DNA of 64,000 nucleotides from Cornus controversa (GCA_026545225.1 CM048845.1:16523001-16587000), one strand, 5' to 3'; counted from the stretch's first letter, positions 34,244 through 46,349 are shown. Notes: generated by a model not told the origin, from the sequence alone. A program made the numbers and translations.

Positions 34244-35895
34244 TCACCACCACATCATTGACAGGAAGGTAACTCTCTTTTGTATTTTATTTTATTCTCA
34301 GTTTTTATTTTTCTTTTTAGTTTTATTTTTCTTTCGGTAGTTAGATTTTTATTATAAAAAATAAAAAATATATATATATATATCTATTTTATTTTTTTAG
34401 GAATTTTCTATTTCATATTTATTTTCACCCATACTATTTCACTTGATCTTTGGGGTATAGTGGTTTGTTTTGACAGGTTGTAACATCCAAGTTTGGGGGT
34501 GTGCTTGCATTGCCTTCATGCTATTGGTTTGCTATATTTTCTTTCCACTACTCTTTTGATTTCTGGTAACATCGTTCTTACTCTTCTCTATGCTTTGATT
34601 GGGTGTACATTGAGGATAATGTACAGTTTAAGTTTGGGGGTGAGGCGATGCCTATTTATGTGCTTTATTACATTATGGGGAAAATTTTGTGAAATTCTTC
34701 TTGTTTTAGGATTTTATTTTCTTTTATTTTCTTAGTTTATTTATTTTATTTTGTTTTGTTTTGTTTTTAGATAAAATGTTTTGACATTATTCAAGGGATT
34801 AATACTTTATGTAGGTGCTTAACTTGTAATTCTTGAGTATGTTTTAAATTTTTGGGAACTATGGTTTAAATTAAGTGGGTTTAATCATAATTTGCATTGA
34901 CATGCTTCGGGGTGATTGATTTTAGTTTCCTTACATGCACAGACACACTAGCATAATCTTATGAGGTATAAACTTTGGCTCTGATTTATTGAGTTACATA
35001 TACTTGATATTAATTAGTATCTCTTGAGAATGAATACTGATGATATGTTTACTTGACTTCAATGAAAAAGAAAAAAAAAGAGAAAATATGTGATGAATAA
35101 GCAAATCAATTTGATCATTTTCATGAGTAACCGGGCCTCTATTCCTCAGGAAGCACGGAGTATTCGCGTCAAAAGTGAAAGGGTGAGAAAAGATGAGCAT
35201 CGATTGTCTTGATTTGTAGCCTGATTGATTCGAGTAATTAGGTTCTTCGGGGTATCTTTAAGCCTAGTGCGCTAAAGCCATTTGGTTTGGGAGTCACTGA
35301 CTGAAAGCTTGCTACATGGATCTTTCAGAAAGCTTAATAGATCAAGACATTGCACAACCAATAAAGCAATTGAAAAAAAAAATTGAAAAAAAATGAAAAA
35401 AAGAAGTCATGTATTCATGTTTGGAAGTATGATTTCAATAAGGGGAACTAATGAGTTGAAGGGGTATGTGCCTTAATATATTTAGAGCTTGGTTATGCTA
35501 CATGGGAGGACTGTTAGTTCACTTTTCACGAGGGAACTAGAGTTGATAATTTTGAGATATGTTGATATAAATTATACATGGGGACCATTGCTTTGAATTA
35601 TGGAATTTGAAAGTTTGAAATTATTCTTGAATGCAAGTTTGTAACTATGTATTATAATCTTCTTCTTGAATTAATGTTGAAACAGAATTTTGAATGTTTG
35701 TGGATAACATTTCTGAAAATCCTCACGAGACTATACTCATCCACTAGGGGGAACCTAGGGGTTTAAAGGCTTGTTGCATATGCTAAATGCAATCGTTTCT
35801 CCCACGAAAGTGGAGTTGGGTAGTTTAGTTTGTGTTTAGTAGTTTCTTTTGTTTTAGTTTTGTTTTATTCTATTACTAAGGGACTAACAATATGT
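34244..35895 (+). other. 3' non-coding block of B
   Basis: About 1.65 kb without a gene. Internal AAGTTTGGGGGTG copies lie at 34489-34501 and 34630-34642. The second follows a perfect seven-pair hairpin (GTACATT, GAGGAT, AATGTAC; 34605-34624). Low-complexity T-rich and AT runs lie near 34270-34400. The conserved block shared by all the Athila copies that keep this end lies at about 35150-35360. Confidence 0.8.
34605..34642 (+). promoter_or_regulatory. Internal hairpin plus polypurine tract in B
   Basis: A seven-pair stem with a six-base loop is followed five bases later by AAGTTTGGGGGTG. It has the same arrangement as C 24786-24820 and H 54050-54086, with different stem bases. Confidence 0.68.
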
Positions 35896-35908
35896 AAGTT
35901 TGGGGGTG
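35896..35908 (+). promoter_or_regulatory. 3' polypurine tract of B
   Basis: AAGTTTGGGGGTG directly abuts the 3' LTR. The upstream hairpin seen in D, F and H is imperfect here. Confidence 0.9.
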
Positions 35909-37416
35909 TGATAGGCATTGAATGTTACGCATTCTAGCCTCTTAACTTATGTATTTTATTCTCTTAGTGACAGATTATTTTGTTATTTTACTTTGTTTTA
36001 GTATTTTCTGTATTTTCAGTGCCTTAATGATTATTTCAGTTAAAACCATAATTTTGGGCTTTTAAAGAAGACATCCAAGATGGTTAGATGAAGCCTACTT
36101 CAAGGAGATTCATTCAATTATTTATTTCAACTCAAATCAGCCCAAGGAAGAGGTCCAAGAGAATTACAGCTGCTTAAGAAGGTTTCGGGCCTGAAGCCCA
36201 AATATGCGCATAATACAATCTTAATCCCGTTTTGAAAAACAGACCAGAAGTCTTATTTTCGAGCCTTAAATTGACTTAATTTTTGAATAGGTTGAATGAA
36301 ATTTGATTCTGCACACTTTTGTATTTCTCAAAAATTCCGTGAATCGAACTTCTAGTGGATCAAAAGTTGGGCCGAACGTTAGTAAGAAAAACCCACCTTA
36401 TTAGTGCTGCGTGAAAACCTAATTAATTCCTAATTGGATTAGGACTTTGGTGTATTCTCTTGGGGCATAAAGTGAAGAATTGGAGGCTGAGTTGGGGAGA
36501 TTACAGAAATTAGAGAGTTTGAGAGAGCTTTGGACAAAACAGAAGACATACTTTGTAGAGACATTGGAGAACGAAGTCATACGCGTAATTCATGAAGATG
36601 ATGTCTTCTTCCTCAACAGTTGAAGCTTCTTCTTCTACCATGAGCGGCTAATTCATCTACTAGGGGTTTGATGTAACCCTAACAAAGCATCAACGGTTTG
36701 ATTGTTTTAATTATTGGGGACCTTTATATACATGCATAGATTATGTAATTTAGAGGATTCTTATTATAGAATTGAGCAATAAAAGTCTTGTAAATTCAGT
36801 TTCAATGATTTCTTATCTTGTCTTAGATATTTAGTTGTTGTTATTAAACTCAATCTCTCTTATTTTCTGTGATCATGAGAGCGATTATTACACAATGGTA
36901 ATCACTGAATATATCATTAAAAGCTTTGATGGAGTATGCCTAGAGAAGATGAACCCTACTGCACCCTAGATTAGAGTAGTTAGACAGATGGCCCATGCCA
37001 ATCGAAGATAGTCCATGACTTAGCCTTAATCATATGTTATCTTCTTGATGGATGAAGGTGAGCTTGTAGCCACCGACACCACTTATGCATGATGTAATCT
37101 CCCATAGTTGATTCAATTGACCATTGAATGTGGAGCTAGTGGTGAAATGAAATACCCTAGATTTCTCTCATATTATCTTCACTTTCTATTTACTTTGATT
37201 TATTTTATTTTACTTTTTAATTAGTTTAGTTTAAAAATCAGAATTCTTTTTCTTCTAAATTTAATTAGAATTAATTCGTATTCCAACTCATCAGACCATA
37301 ATCCCTAAGGTTCGACACCCCTTTCAATAGCCCTATTTTGCAAGGAATTCATTCTATTGCGAAGTGTGGTAATATTTAATTGATACACTTTTTGAGTCAC
37401 ACTCACACACGAATCA
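35909..37416 (+). repeat. 3' LTR of B
   Basis: It runs TGATAGG to ACACGAATCA, 1508 bp, collinear with the split 5' LTR. Divergence is uneven along its length and about 5% overall by eye. Confidence 0.94.
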
Positions 37417-37421
37417 ATATT
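37417..37421. repeat. Right target-site duplication of B (ATATT)
   Basis: It matches 6147-6151. Confidence 0.9.
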
Positions 37422-37593
37422 TGCTTAACATGTTTTGAAGAACCTATTCACAGCCTCCCCTTCTAAGTTCTTCAATTGGTATCAGAGCACAAATCTGTAT
37501 TTCTTGGTTTAACCACTGGCAGTAAAGATCCTAAATATGGCTGAAGATAGTTCCACTCACAAGGCACCTATTTTTGATGGCACCAATGTGAAC
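37422..37593 (+). mobile_element. Ty1/copia-type fragment: LTR end, primer site, gag start
   Basis: The end of a probable LTR is followed by TTGGTATCAGAGC (37476-37488), a standard initiator tRNA-Met primer site. A start codon near 37537 opens MAEDSSTHKAPIFDGTNV, the typical opening of copia gag ahead of a 'F.G.NY..W' block. The fragment then changes to Athila gag sequence. It is only a short remnant. Confidence 0.65.
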
Positions 37594-38491
37594 AATTGTC
37601 CTTCAATTGGGCAATTTTCTGATCTTCAACATGAGCAAGTCTAAGCTATATTCACTGGACCAATGAACCCTCCACGTGGTAATACTTATAATCCGACATG
37701 GAGGAATCATCCTAATTTTTGTTACAGTAACCAAGGGGCAGCAATGCAACCAACATATCCGCCTAGGAACTATGCACCTTAGTAGCCATATCAAGCCCAA
37801 GTTCCTATGCCACAAAGAAATTTTGCTTTTGAAGATATGGTGATGAATACCTTGGTAACTACAATATAACTGGTGCATTCTCATTCTCAATCCATTGCCA
37901 AACTAGAATCTCGGTTTGGACAACTTGCTAATGCCTTACGCAGAAGAGAAGAAGGAAACTCCCTGGTCAACCAGTTACTAATCCTAGAGGGATGCATGCT
38001 TCTACAAGTAACCCACACCATGAGTAGGTTCAAGCCATCACCACTTTGAGAAGTGGAAAAGTAATTGATAACAAGGTAGGGGAGAAGAAGAAAGAAGAAG
38101 GAAAAGTGATCACAAGTCCAACTGCTGAAATTTCTTATGAGCCTAAAGCTCCCTTCCCACAACGTTTTCATGAAGCATCCAAGTTGGGGAAACAAGGGTA
38201 TAAGGTGCATGACATGATGGAATTTTTTAGAAAAGTAAAGATTAATCTGCCACTCCTTGATGCCATCAAGCAGATTCCTCCTTATGCTAAATTTTTGAAT
38301 GACTTGTGCACTAAAAAAAGGAGATCGAACAGTCATGTGCCCACGAAGGTAATGTTGCCAAAAATATGAGTTCTATAATTTAGCATTGCACTCCTCCTAG
38401 GTACAAAGATCCTGGTGCTCTAACTACATCATGCATTATTGGGGAGCACAATGTTGATAAAGCTCTTCTTGATTTGGGTGCAAGTGTGAAC
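37594..38491 (+). pseudogene. Athila family 1 gag-protease fragment
   Basis: It begins at the end of the gag zinc knuckle (NNCPSIGQFSD), continues through PMNPPRGNTYNPTWRNHP, the coiled coil HSQSIAKLES and QINLPLLDAIKQ-like sequence, and stops just after the protease motif LLDLGASVN. It is opposite in strand to element E, which starts next to it. It is a broken fossil with no LTR of its own. Confidence 0.85.
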
Positions 38492-38579
38492 AAAAAATAA
38501 AAAAATAAAAACTAAAAATAGAAAAAAATAAAATAAAATACAAAAGAGAGTTACCTTCCAGTCAAGGATGTGGTGGTGA

Positions 38580-39742
38580 CTAAGCATCTGGATTCAAGTT
38601 TGCCTGGCGCATCAGTCCACGTAACATCCTCCTCATCTCCAACTGATCCTGGCGAGTCTCGCGAAAGTGATCCGCCATCTCAGTCCGCATAGCTCCAAAC
38701 TATGTGGAAACCTCAGTTTGTAAGGTGCCAAACTGGGCGGTCAACCCAGCAATCTGCCCCTCTAAATAATGATAATCATGTCCACCAACTTGTGTATGTA
38801 TATTCTCTTCTTCTGCTTCCATCTTCTCTGGATCTTCCATTGGTGGTGGTATATCTACAACTTCACCTCCCTGAGCCAATCGAGATACTTCACCTGGAGC
38901 AGCTATGACTCTTTAATGCATATGAGATTGGCTCATATTCCAGTCATGTGTGCTATAGTGAATATCTCGTGGAAAAGCAAGCTCATTCTCATCGACTGCA
39001 TATCCCTGTGCAATGAGTAACTGATGAATGATAGTAGGGTATGGGAAACTCCCAGTTACTTGTACTGTCCGGTGCCTTGGCCACAACCTTGGAATAGAAC
39101 TTTTCAATTTAGCCCCAGACAATATGTGGGAATGATAGTCAATGCCCAAAATGTATGTCCAATGGGGCATATATTCTTGTACAAAATAGCATCAAGGAAC
39201 CATAAATGACTCGGCATAGAAGACTTTGAAGCTGCATTACGCTTTGGCCCAGAAAATTGGTTAGCACACAGACGTGCAACCAAATTACCCACCGACAAAT
39301 CATCGGGTAAAGGAGTGTAGATATTGGTCAAATCAACCGGGCATTCATGAGGATAGCCTATGGCAATAGCAATCGAAGACATATCAACCTGAACTCGTGT
39401 TCCATCCACCGAAGAAATAAGCACACCCCGCTCATCAGGTTTTGGCATTAAGTTCTGATAAAAGACTTTGATGAGCCTCGGATAGATAGTAGTAGATAAC
39501 GGAACAAAAATTGAAGCCAACCAATGACGAAGGATGTAAGAAATTCCCCATCGTGTCTCAGGAAACATAGCATATAGTTCAGCAATGTCAAACATCGCTT
39601 CAAAATTCAAGGCTCTTGGATGCCATCTCTAATGAATTCCATCTCAGCGAGATCTTGAGGAAATGGATGTTGGATCATGTCTTGCTCGGCGAGGATTGTG
39701 CGAGCTTGAAGCACCTTGGTGAATTGCTCTCTTTGGTGCCAT
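38580..39742 (-). pseudogene. Third ORF of E
   Basis: Its start is at the 'ccat' of 39739-39742 (MAPK-type opening). The core has MNFEAMFDIAELYAMF, STTIYPRLIKVFYQNL, SVDGTRVQVDMSS, LPDDLSVGNLVARL, KRNAASKSSMP and LWFLDAILYKN. It is closely similar to B and F. The left part encodes an acidic stretch and then the RQDQLEMRRMLRGL-type end. Function unknown, with no membrane segment evident. Broken in a few places. Confidence 0.8.
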
Positions 39743-40631
39743 AGAAATAGAAAAAGCTTGGTTGTGGAATTAAATCAAACACTTCGCGTGCACAATAAAA
39801 GTTTCTCCTTCAACATCTTCTTTCGGTAATTTTTCCACCCCAAATTAAACAATTCAATCCACCAATTACGTCCCCCAAACTTTGTCTTCAAAAGCCCTCA
39901 AAAAGATTGGCACAATTTTGCAAAATAAAAACTCTACTTACTTTGATGAAGAACTTGAGAAAGTAAGAGTTTTCTTAAGAACTAGTGATGATCAGTCCAG
40001 TTTTGATGTTGATGTTGATGATGATCAATGATAAATACTTGTAAGAGAATCACTAATTGAAGAAAATATATTCCCAGTTGATGTAGGAGTCAAATTGGAT
40101 CACAAAGTCTTCAAATAAACAAGTAGTAGCAAGTAGATGAGAGAGCGGGGTTATTTATAACCCAAAAAAAAATCGGGCAGCCCATATTGGGCTTGGGCAA
40201 TCGATCCCCCTTGGATTGGGCGATCGATCGCCCCCTGCTGGTGGGATCAACTTGAAAAACATCAAGGGGCAATTGATCCCCCCCTAAATGGGCGATCGAT
40301 CCCCTTTTTGTTGGCCTGTTTGGTGTCTATCGCCAAGGGTCGGCCGGGACATATATTTTTGGAGTCTCTATCACCCAAGGTCAACCGAGAGCTCATTTTT
40401 TCACCCAGTTTGAGTCCAAAGAATTTGGTACACCACTTGGCATCCACCAAAAGTAACTTATACATCAAAAACTCAAAGAAAACACATCAAAACGCAACTA
40501 AAATTGATAGAAAGATTAAGAAAACTTAAACTAAAAATTAAAATCAAAGAAAACTAAAGAAATTAAAGGATAGAAATACATACAAATCTTACAATTTAAC
40601 GTCCGTAGTGACGATCAACTCTCCGAAGGGT
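39743..40631 (-). other. Linker of E with palindrome array
   Basis: No gene. GGGCGATCGATCGCCC-type palindromes and GTCGACC-like units lie at about 40195-40390. A polypurine-like copy (minus strand AAGTTTGGGGGA) lies near 39870. The array aligns with those of B, D and F. Confidence 0.75.
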
Positions 40632-42185
40632 TTAAGTCGGATGGACGGGATCCGTCAAGTCGATGAACTCCACATCTCTTTTTGGCACAAATCCTTCTAC
40701 ACATTGCTTCAACCTTTGCCCATTAACTTTTTCATCAAAAATTCCAAACAATTGTTCATTTGGAAATGAGTTGCCAATAGGTAATGCATCGAACACAAGC
40801 TCAGACACAATTTGGGATAAATGATCCACAACTACATTCTCTGTCCCCTTTTTGTCTTTTATCTCCAAATTGAATTCTTGCAACAATAAAATCCATCGAA
40901 TAAGGCGCGGTTTGGTTTCCTTCTTAGCCAATAAGTGTCTCAATGCCGCATGATCAGAGTAGACAACCACCTTGGACCCCAATAAATAGGAACAAAACTT
41001 GTCTAGAGCAAATACTACAGCTAGAAGCTCTTTCTCTATGGTTGTATAATTGAGTTGGGCATGAGAGAGAGTCTTTGTAGCGTAATAGATAACATATGAT
41101 CGTTTCTCTTCTCTTTGTCCCAACGCTGCTTCTACTGCATAATCAGAGGCATCACACATGATTTCAAAAGGTAGATCCCATTTTGGAGATTGCATGATTG
41201 GTGCAGAGGATAATAAAGACCGAAGCTTCTCCAAAGCTTGCACACATTCTTCATCAAAGGAAAAGGAAACATCTTTAGATAACAAGTGGCACAAAGGCCG
41301 AGCAATTTTATTGAAATCCTTGATGAATCTTCTATAGAATCCAACATGGCTTAAGAAAGAGCGAACTTGCTTCACCGAAGTTAGAGCAGGCAGAGTAGCA
41401 ATCAGGTCGATCTTTGCTTTATCAACTTCAATGCCTCTCTCTGAAACAATATGGCCCAACACAATACCCTCCTTCACCATAAAATGGTTCTTTTCCCAAC
41501 TAAGTACCGAATTCCGTTCTCGGCACCTTTGAAGCACAAGTGATAAATTGCTCAAACAATCTTTAAAGGATGATCCAAAAACAGAGAAGTCATCCATGAA
41601 CACCTCTAAGAATTTTTCCACCATGTCAGAAAAGATGGCCATCATACACCTCTGGAATGTTGCCGGAGCATTACATAACCCAAATGGCATACGACGATAA
41701 TCAAAAGTACCAAAGGGACATGTGAAAGTAATCTTCTCTTGATCTTCTGGATCTATAGCCACTTGGTTATAACTAGAGTAACCATCCAGAAAGCAATAAT
41801 AGCTCTAACCAGCTAACCTTTCAAGTATTTGATCAATGAATGGGAGGGGGAAGTGATCCTTCTTTGTCATGGAGTTGAGCTTCCTATAGTCAATGCAAAC
41901 ACGCCAACCTGTGGTAGTCCGTTGTGGAACAAGCTCTCCCACAGAATTGGGCACAATAGTAAGACCAGACTTCTTAGGAACCACTTGTGTTGGACTCACC
42001 CATGTGCTGTCAGAAATTGGATAAATTATACCTGCACCAAGTAACTTGACAACCTCTTTCTTTACTACCTCCTTCATGTTGGGGTTCAGTCGCCTCTGTG
42101 CCTCTCTAGATGGCTTACATCCTTCTTCGAGATGGATTTTGTGCATGCAGATCGAGGGATCAATGCCCTTAAGATCAGCGACACT
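40632..42185 (-). pseudogene. pol: RT, RNase H and pol tail of E, no integrase seen
   Basis: Long open stretches carry [119 protein letters not shown] and [11 protein letters not shown]. The frame then continues through EQLFGIF into [12 protein letters not shown] and [10 protein letters not shown] without any integrase motif. This is the best preserved family 1 RT-RNase H in the window. Confidence 0.93.
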
Positions 42186-43189
42186 CTACCCAGTTGCTTC
42201 ACAATGTTGATATAAGACCTCTACGAAGTGCTTCTCTTGAGTTTCTATCAGATCAGAGGCAATGATAACAGGATGAGTTCTCTGTGCCCCCAAAAATACA
42301 TACTTCAACTTGTCAGGCAAATGCTTCAATTCTAATTGCGGATGGGACTCCAGTGAAGGCACTAGGGGAGTGTTAGAGAGAGAAGGGAGTGGCTCAATTG
42401 GAATTCTCCATGGTGGAGTATTCTGAATAGCATCCACTTCCAGCATCGAATTGACCTCTTCACACAACTCTTCAGCATAAATTGTCTCATAGTCATAAAG
42501 AGACTTACATACCTCCAAAGAGTTTTGAGATACAGAGGATGAAACAAATTCCTCTACACATTCATCAATATCATCCATGCAGAACACATCACTCCGATCT
42601 GGAGGGTGTTGGATAGCATTGAAAACATTAAGCTTGACATTCATGTTGTCAAATGAAATATCCATGATCCCCGACCTACAATTTATGCAAACATCGGCAA
42701 TAACCAAGAAAGGTCGACCAAGGATCACTGGAATATGCCTCTTTGGGTTGTGAACTGGCGCAGTGTCAAGTACAATGAAATCAACAAGAAAGTAGAACTT
42801 GTCCACTTTAATGAGCACATATTTAATGACCTACGAGGTTGCTTTGTTGATCTATCTACAAATTGCAACACCACCGAGGTAGGCTTCAATTCTCCCAAGC
42901 CTAATTGTAAGTACACTGAATAGGGTAGCAAATTCACACTTGCACCCAAATCAAGAAGAGCTTTATCAACATGGTGCTCCCCAATGATGCATGAGATAGT
43001 TGGAGCACCAGGATCTTTGTACTTGGGAGGAGTGCACAACTGAATTATAGAACTCACTTGTTGTGGCAACATCACTTTCTTTGGTATATGACTTTTAGAA
43101 CGCCTCTTCTGAGTGCACAAGTCCTTCAAGAATTTAGCATAAGGAGGAATTTGCTTAATAGCATCAAGGAGTGGTAAATTAATCTTCAC
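42186..43189 (-). pseudogene. Protease region of E
   Basis: It contains MKINLPLLDAIKQIPPYAKF, CIIGEHHVDKALLDLGASVN, VLQFVDRSTKQPR and HIPVILGRPFLV, then the acidic linker and NTPPWRIPIEPL. The catalytic DLGAS motif is present. It is collinear with B. Confidence 0.9.
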
Positions 43190-44897
43190 TTATCGAATCA
43201 CCTCCATCATGTCATGCAGCTTGTTCCCTTGCTTCCCCAATTTAGACGCTTCAAGGAAACGTTGTGGGAAAGGAGCCTTGGGCTCATAAGGAATTTTAGC
43301 ACTTGGACTTGTGGTCACTTTTTCTTCTTCTTTCTTCTCCCCCACCTTATTATCAATTATTTTCCCACTCCTTAAAGTGGTAATGGCTTGAACTTGCTCA
43401 TGGTGTGGGTTGCTTGTGGAAGCTTGCATCCCTCTTGGATTAGCAATTGGTTGACTAGGAAGCTTCCTTTCTTCTCTTCTACTCAATGAATTAGCAAGCT
43501 GTCCAAACTGAGATTCCAGTTTGGCAATAGATTGAGAATGAGAGTGCACTAGCTGAACTATAGATTGTACTGTTGCTGCAGTAGATTGCACTGTCTCTAT
43601 AATGGAATCAAGCTTATCAAACTTTGCTAAGGTGAGTGTCAGTTTGTCTTCAATAGTAGAAATTCTTTGTGCCATAGGAACTTGTGTTTGATATTGCTGT
43701 TGAGGTACAAAATTCCTAGGTTGATATGGTGGTTGCATTGCTGCCCCTTGGTTACTATAGAAAAAACCAGGATGATTCCTCCATGTAGGATTATAAGTAT
43801 TATCTCGTGGAGGATTCATTGGTCCAGTGAATGTAGCTTGGACTTGCTCATGTTGAACATTAGAAAATTGCCCCATTGGAGGACAATTGTTCGCATTATG
43901 CATAAGACTAAAGCAAAATTCACAAGGGCCTAGCAATGAATAATTTGAAGTAGAAGGAGCTTGATTGGCAGCCATAATTGCTGCTACCTTCTGTGCAATT
44001 AAATCAATGTCAGTTGGTATAGCTTCTGAAGCACCAACCTCAAAAATCCCATCAGCCTTCCTTGTAGTGGCAGGTCTGCTAGAACGAGTAGAGGATACAT
44101 ATTGCAGAGAGTTGTCACTAATATTTTCAAATAAGGTCCATGCCTCTTCTTCACTCTTCAATATAAAAGTACCTCCACATGACGCATCAACCATCTGTCA
44201 ATTGGCTTCTATCAGCCCCTCATGAAAACTCTGCACTAGTTGCCACTTAGGAACTTGATGGTAAGGACACTTCCTAAGAAGGTCCTTGAATCTTTCCCAT
44301 GTCTCATAAAATTGTTCCCCCTCATGTTGAGAGAAACCAGTGATAGCACGTCTGAACTGATTGGTCTTCCCTATCGAAAAATACTTCTTAAGGAACTCTT
44401 GTTGCATCTGAACCCAAGTTATGATAGAAACTGCCGGTAGAGAATTGAACCAACACTTTGCTTTATCTTTCAGGGAGAATGGAAAAAGTCGCATTCTGAA
44501 AGCATCTTCAGAGAACTTATGAATTTTGGTAGTTGAGCACACTTCAATGAATTCATCTAGATGCTTGTAAGGGTCCTCTTGAGTCAGCCCAAAATAGGAT
44601 GGTAGCATCTGAATAATGCTGGACTTGATCTCATAATTCTGTGCTGTGACATTGGGCAATTGAAACCAGCTGGTGAAGTGTATGTCTCAGGAACATAGTA
44701 GTCCCTAAGTAATCTAGCCCTTTCTCCAGCAGCATTAGGAACAAGGTTGTTATTCCTTTCTTCCTCCATGTCTTCAATGAATTCTTCCTCTTGCACAATG
44801 GTATCAACAGGGATGTTCCTCTATTGTCTAAGAATACGTTCAGGCTCAGGATCAAGAGGTATCAAAGGATCAGCTACAGAACGACGACCTTGCATAT
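43190..44897 (-). pseudogene. gag: gag region of E
   Basis: It contains RARLLRDYYVPETYTSPA, QNYEIKSSIIQMLPSYFG, DPYKHLDEFIEVC, RLFPFSLKDKAKCWF, KKYFSIGKTNQFRRA, a zinc knuckle with CEFCFSLMHNANNC near 43886-43930 and a coiled coil with VHSHSQSIAKLESQFGQLA. It opens MQGRRS near 44897, as in B. It is broken in a few places. Confidence 0.9.
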
Positions 44898-45019
44898 ATT
44901 AATAAAAAGCACCTGAAAGGAAAACAGAAACAAAATTAAAAACAAAATATAAAAATTTCCTAAACTAAAAATCCAATTAAAATTAATTATGTAAAATCCA
45001 ATCAATCAAATAGATAATC

Positions 45020-45037
45020 TCCGGCAACGGCACCAAA
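45020..45037 (-). other. Primer-binding site of E (tRNA-Asp)
   Basis: Minus strand TTGGTGCCGTTGCCGGAG is a close match to the tRNA-Asp complement beside the LTR. Confidence 0.8.
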
Positions 45038-45040
45038 AAT

Positions 45041-46349
45041 TTATTCGTGTGTGAGTGCGTCTCAAATTAAAATTACCACACTTCGCAATAGAACGAATTC
45101 CTTGCAGAATAGGGCTATCGAAAAGGTTGTTGAACCTCAGAGATTATGGTCTAAATGAGTTAGAGTACGGAATTAATTCTAATTAAATTTAAGAGAAAAG
45201 AATTCTGATTTTTATATTTAAACTAACTAAAAAGCAAAATAAAATAAAACAAAGGAAATAGAAAGTGTGAATAATATGAGATAAATATAGGGTATTTGAC
45301 TTTACCACTAACTCCACAATCAATGGTCAATTGAATCAACTATGGAAAATTATACCATGCATAAGTGGTGTCGGTGGCTACAAGCTCACGTTCATCCATC
45401 AAGAAGATAACATATGATTAAGGCTATGTCATGGACTATCTTAGATTGGCATTGGTCATTTGCTTAACTACTCTACTCTAGGGTGCAGTATGGTCCATCG
45501 TCTCTAGGCATACTCCATCAAAGTGTATAGTGATATATTCAGTGATTACCATTGTGTAATAATCGCTCTCATGATCACAGAAAATAAGAGAGATTAAGTT
45601 CGATAACAACAACTAAATATCTAAAACAAGATAAGAAATCATTGAAACTAAATTTATAAGACTTTTATTGGTCAATTCTATAATAAGAATCCTCTAAATT
45701 ACACAATCTATGCATGTATATAAAGGTCCCCAATAATTAAAACAATCAAACCATTGATGCTTTGTTAGGGCTACATCAAAACCCGAGTGGATGAACTAGC
45801 CTCTCATGGCAGAAGAAAAAACTTCAACGATTGAGGAAGAAGGCGTCATCTTTATAAATTATGCGTAAGACTTCGTTCTCCAATGGTTCTCCACTTCAAA
45901 GCTCTACAAAGTGTGTCTTCAATTCTGTCCAAATGCTCTCTAAGCTCTCTCAAAATAGGCTTCAATTCGCCACTTTATGCCCTAAGAGAATGCACCAAAG
46001 TCCTAATCCAATTAGGAATTAATTAGGTTTTCCCGTAGCACTAATCAGGGGGGTTTTTTCTGCTGATGTTTGGCCCAACTTTTGACCCACTACAAGTTCG
46101 ATTGACGGAATTTTTGTGAAATACAAAAGTGTGCAGAATCAATTTCGTTCACTTAGGTGGAAATTAAGTCGATTTGAGGCTCGAAAATAACACTTCTGGT
46201 CTGTTTTCCAAAATGGAATTAAAACTGTATTAAGCGTAGAATTGGACTTCAGGCCCATAACCTTCTTAAGCAGCTATAATTCTCTTGGACCTCTTCCTTG
46301 GGCTGATTTGAGTTGAAATAAATAGTTGAATGGATCCCTTTGATGTAGG
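45041..46349 (-). repeat. Shared LTR of E and F, first part
   Basis: A family 1 LTR. On its left is E's primer site. It is interrupted at 46349 by H and resumes at 56608. On its far right is F's polypurine tract. It therefore serves as 5' LTR of E and 3' LTR of F. Confidence 0.9.
46345..46349. repeat. Left target-site duplication of H (GTAGG)
   Basis: GTAGG at 46345-46349 matches 56603-56607. Confidence 0.95.

Larger units (their letters stand above)
6152..37416 (+). mobile_element. Element B: Athila family 1 retrotransposon with C nested in its 5' LTR
   Basis: Element B is bounded by the 5-bp target duplication ATATT at 6147-6151 and 37417-37421. The 5' LTR is split by element C into 6152-7192 and 27312-27789. 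The 3' LTR is 35909-37416. Parts in order are a tRNA-Asp primer site, gag, protease, RT, RNase H, pol tail, palindrome-rich linker, third ORF, non-coding 3' block and polypurine tract. No integrase domain was recognised. The coding parts are broken in about ten places. The LTRs differ by roughly 5% by eye, which at a rice-derived rate of 1.3e-8 per site per year suggests about 2 million years. Confidence 0.93.
38492..46349 (-). mobile_element. Element E: Athila family 1, minus strand, sharing its LTR with F
   Basis: Reading right to left, the order is LTR (45041-46349 plus 56608-56792), tRNA-Asp primer site, gag, protease, RT, RNase H, pol tail, palindrome linker and third ORF. The 3' non-coding block and 3' LTR are not present on the left, where the element meets the 37594-38491 fragment. 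No integrase is seen. The coding parts are broken in about five to ten places. H is inserted in its LTR. Confidence 0.9.

Noticed and set aside
37476-37488. Possible tRNA-Met gene piece
   Set aside because: It is the copia primer-binding site next to an LTR end.
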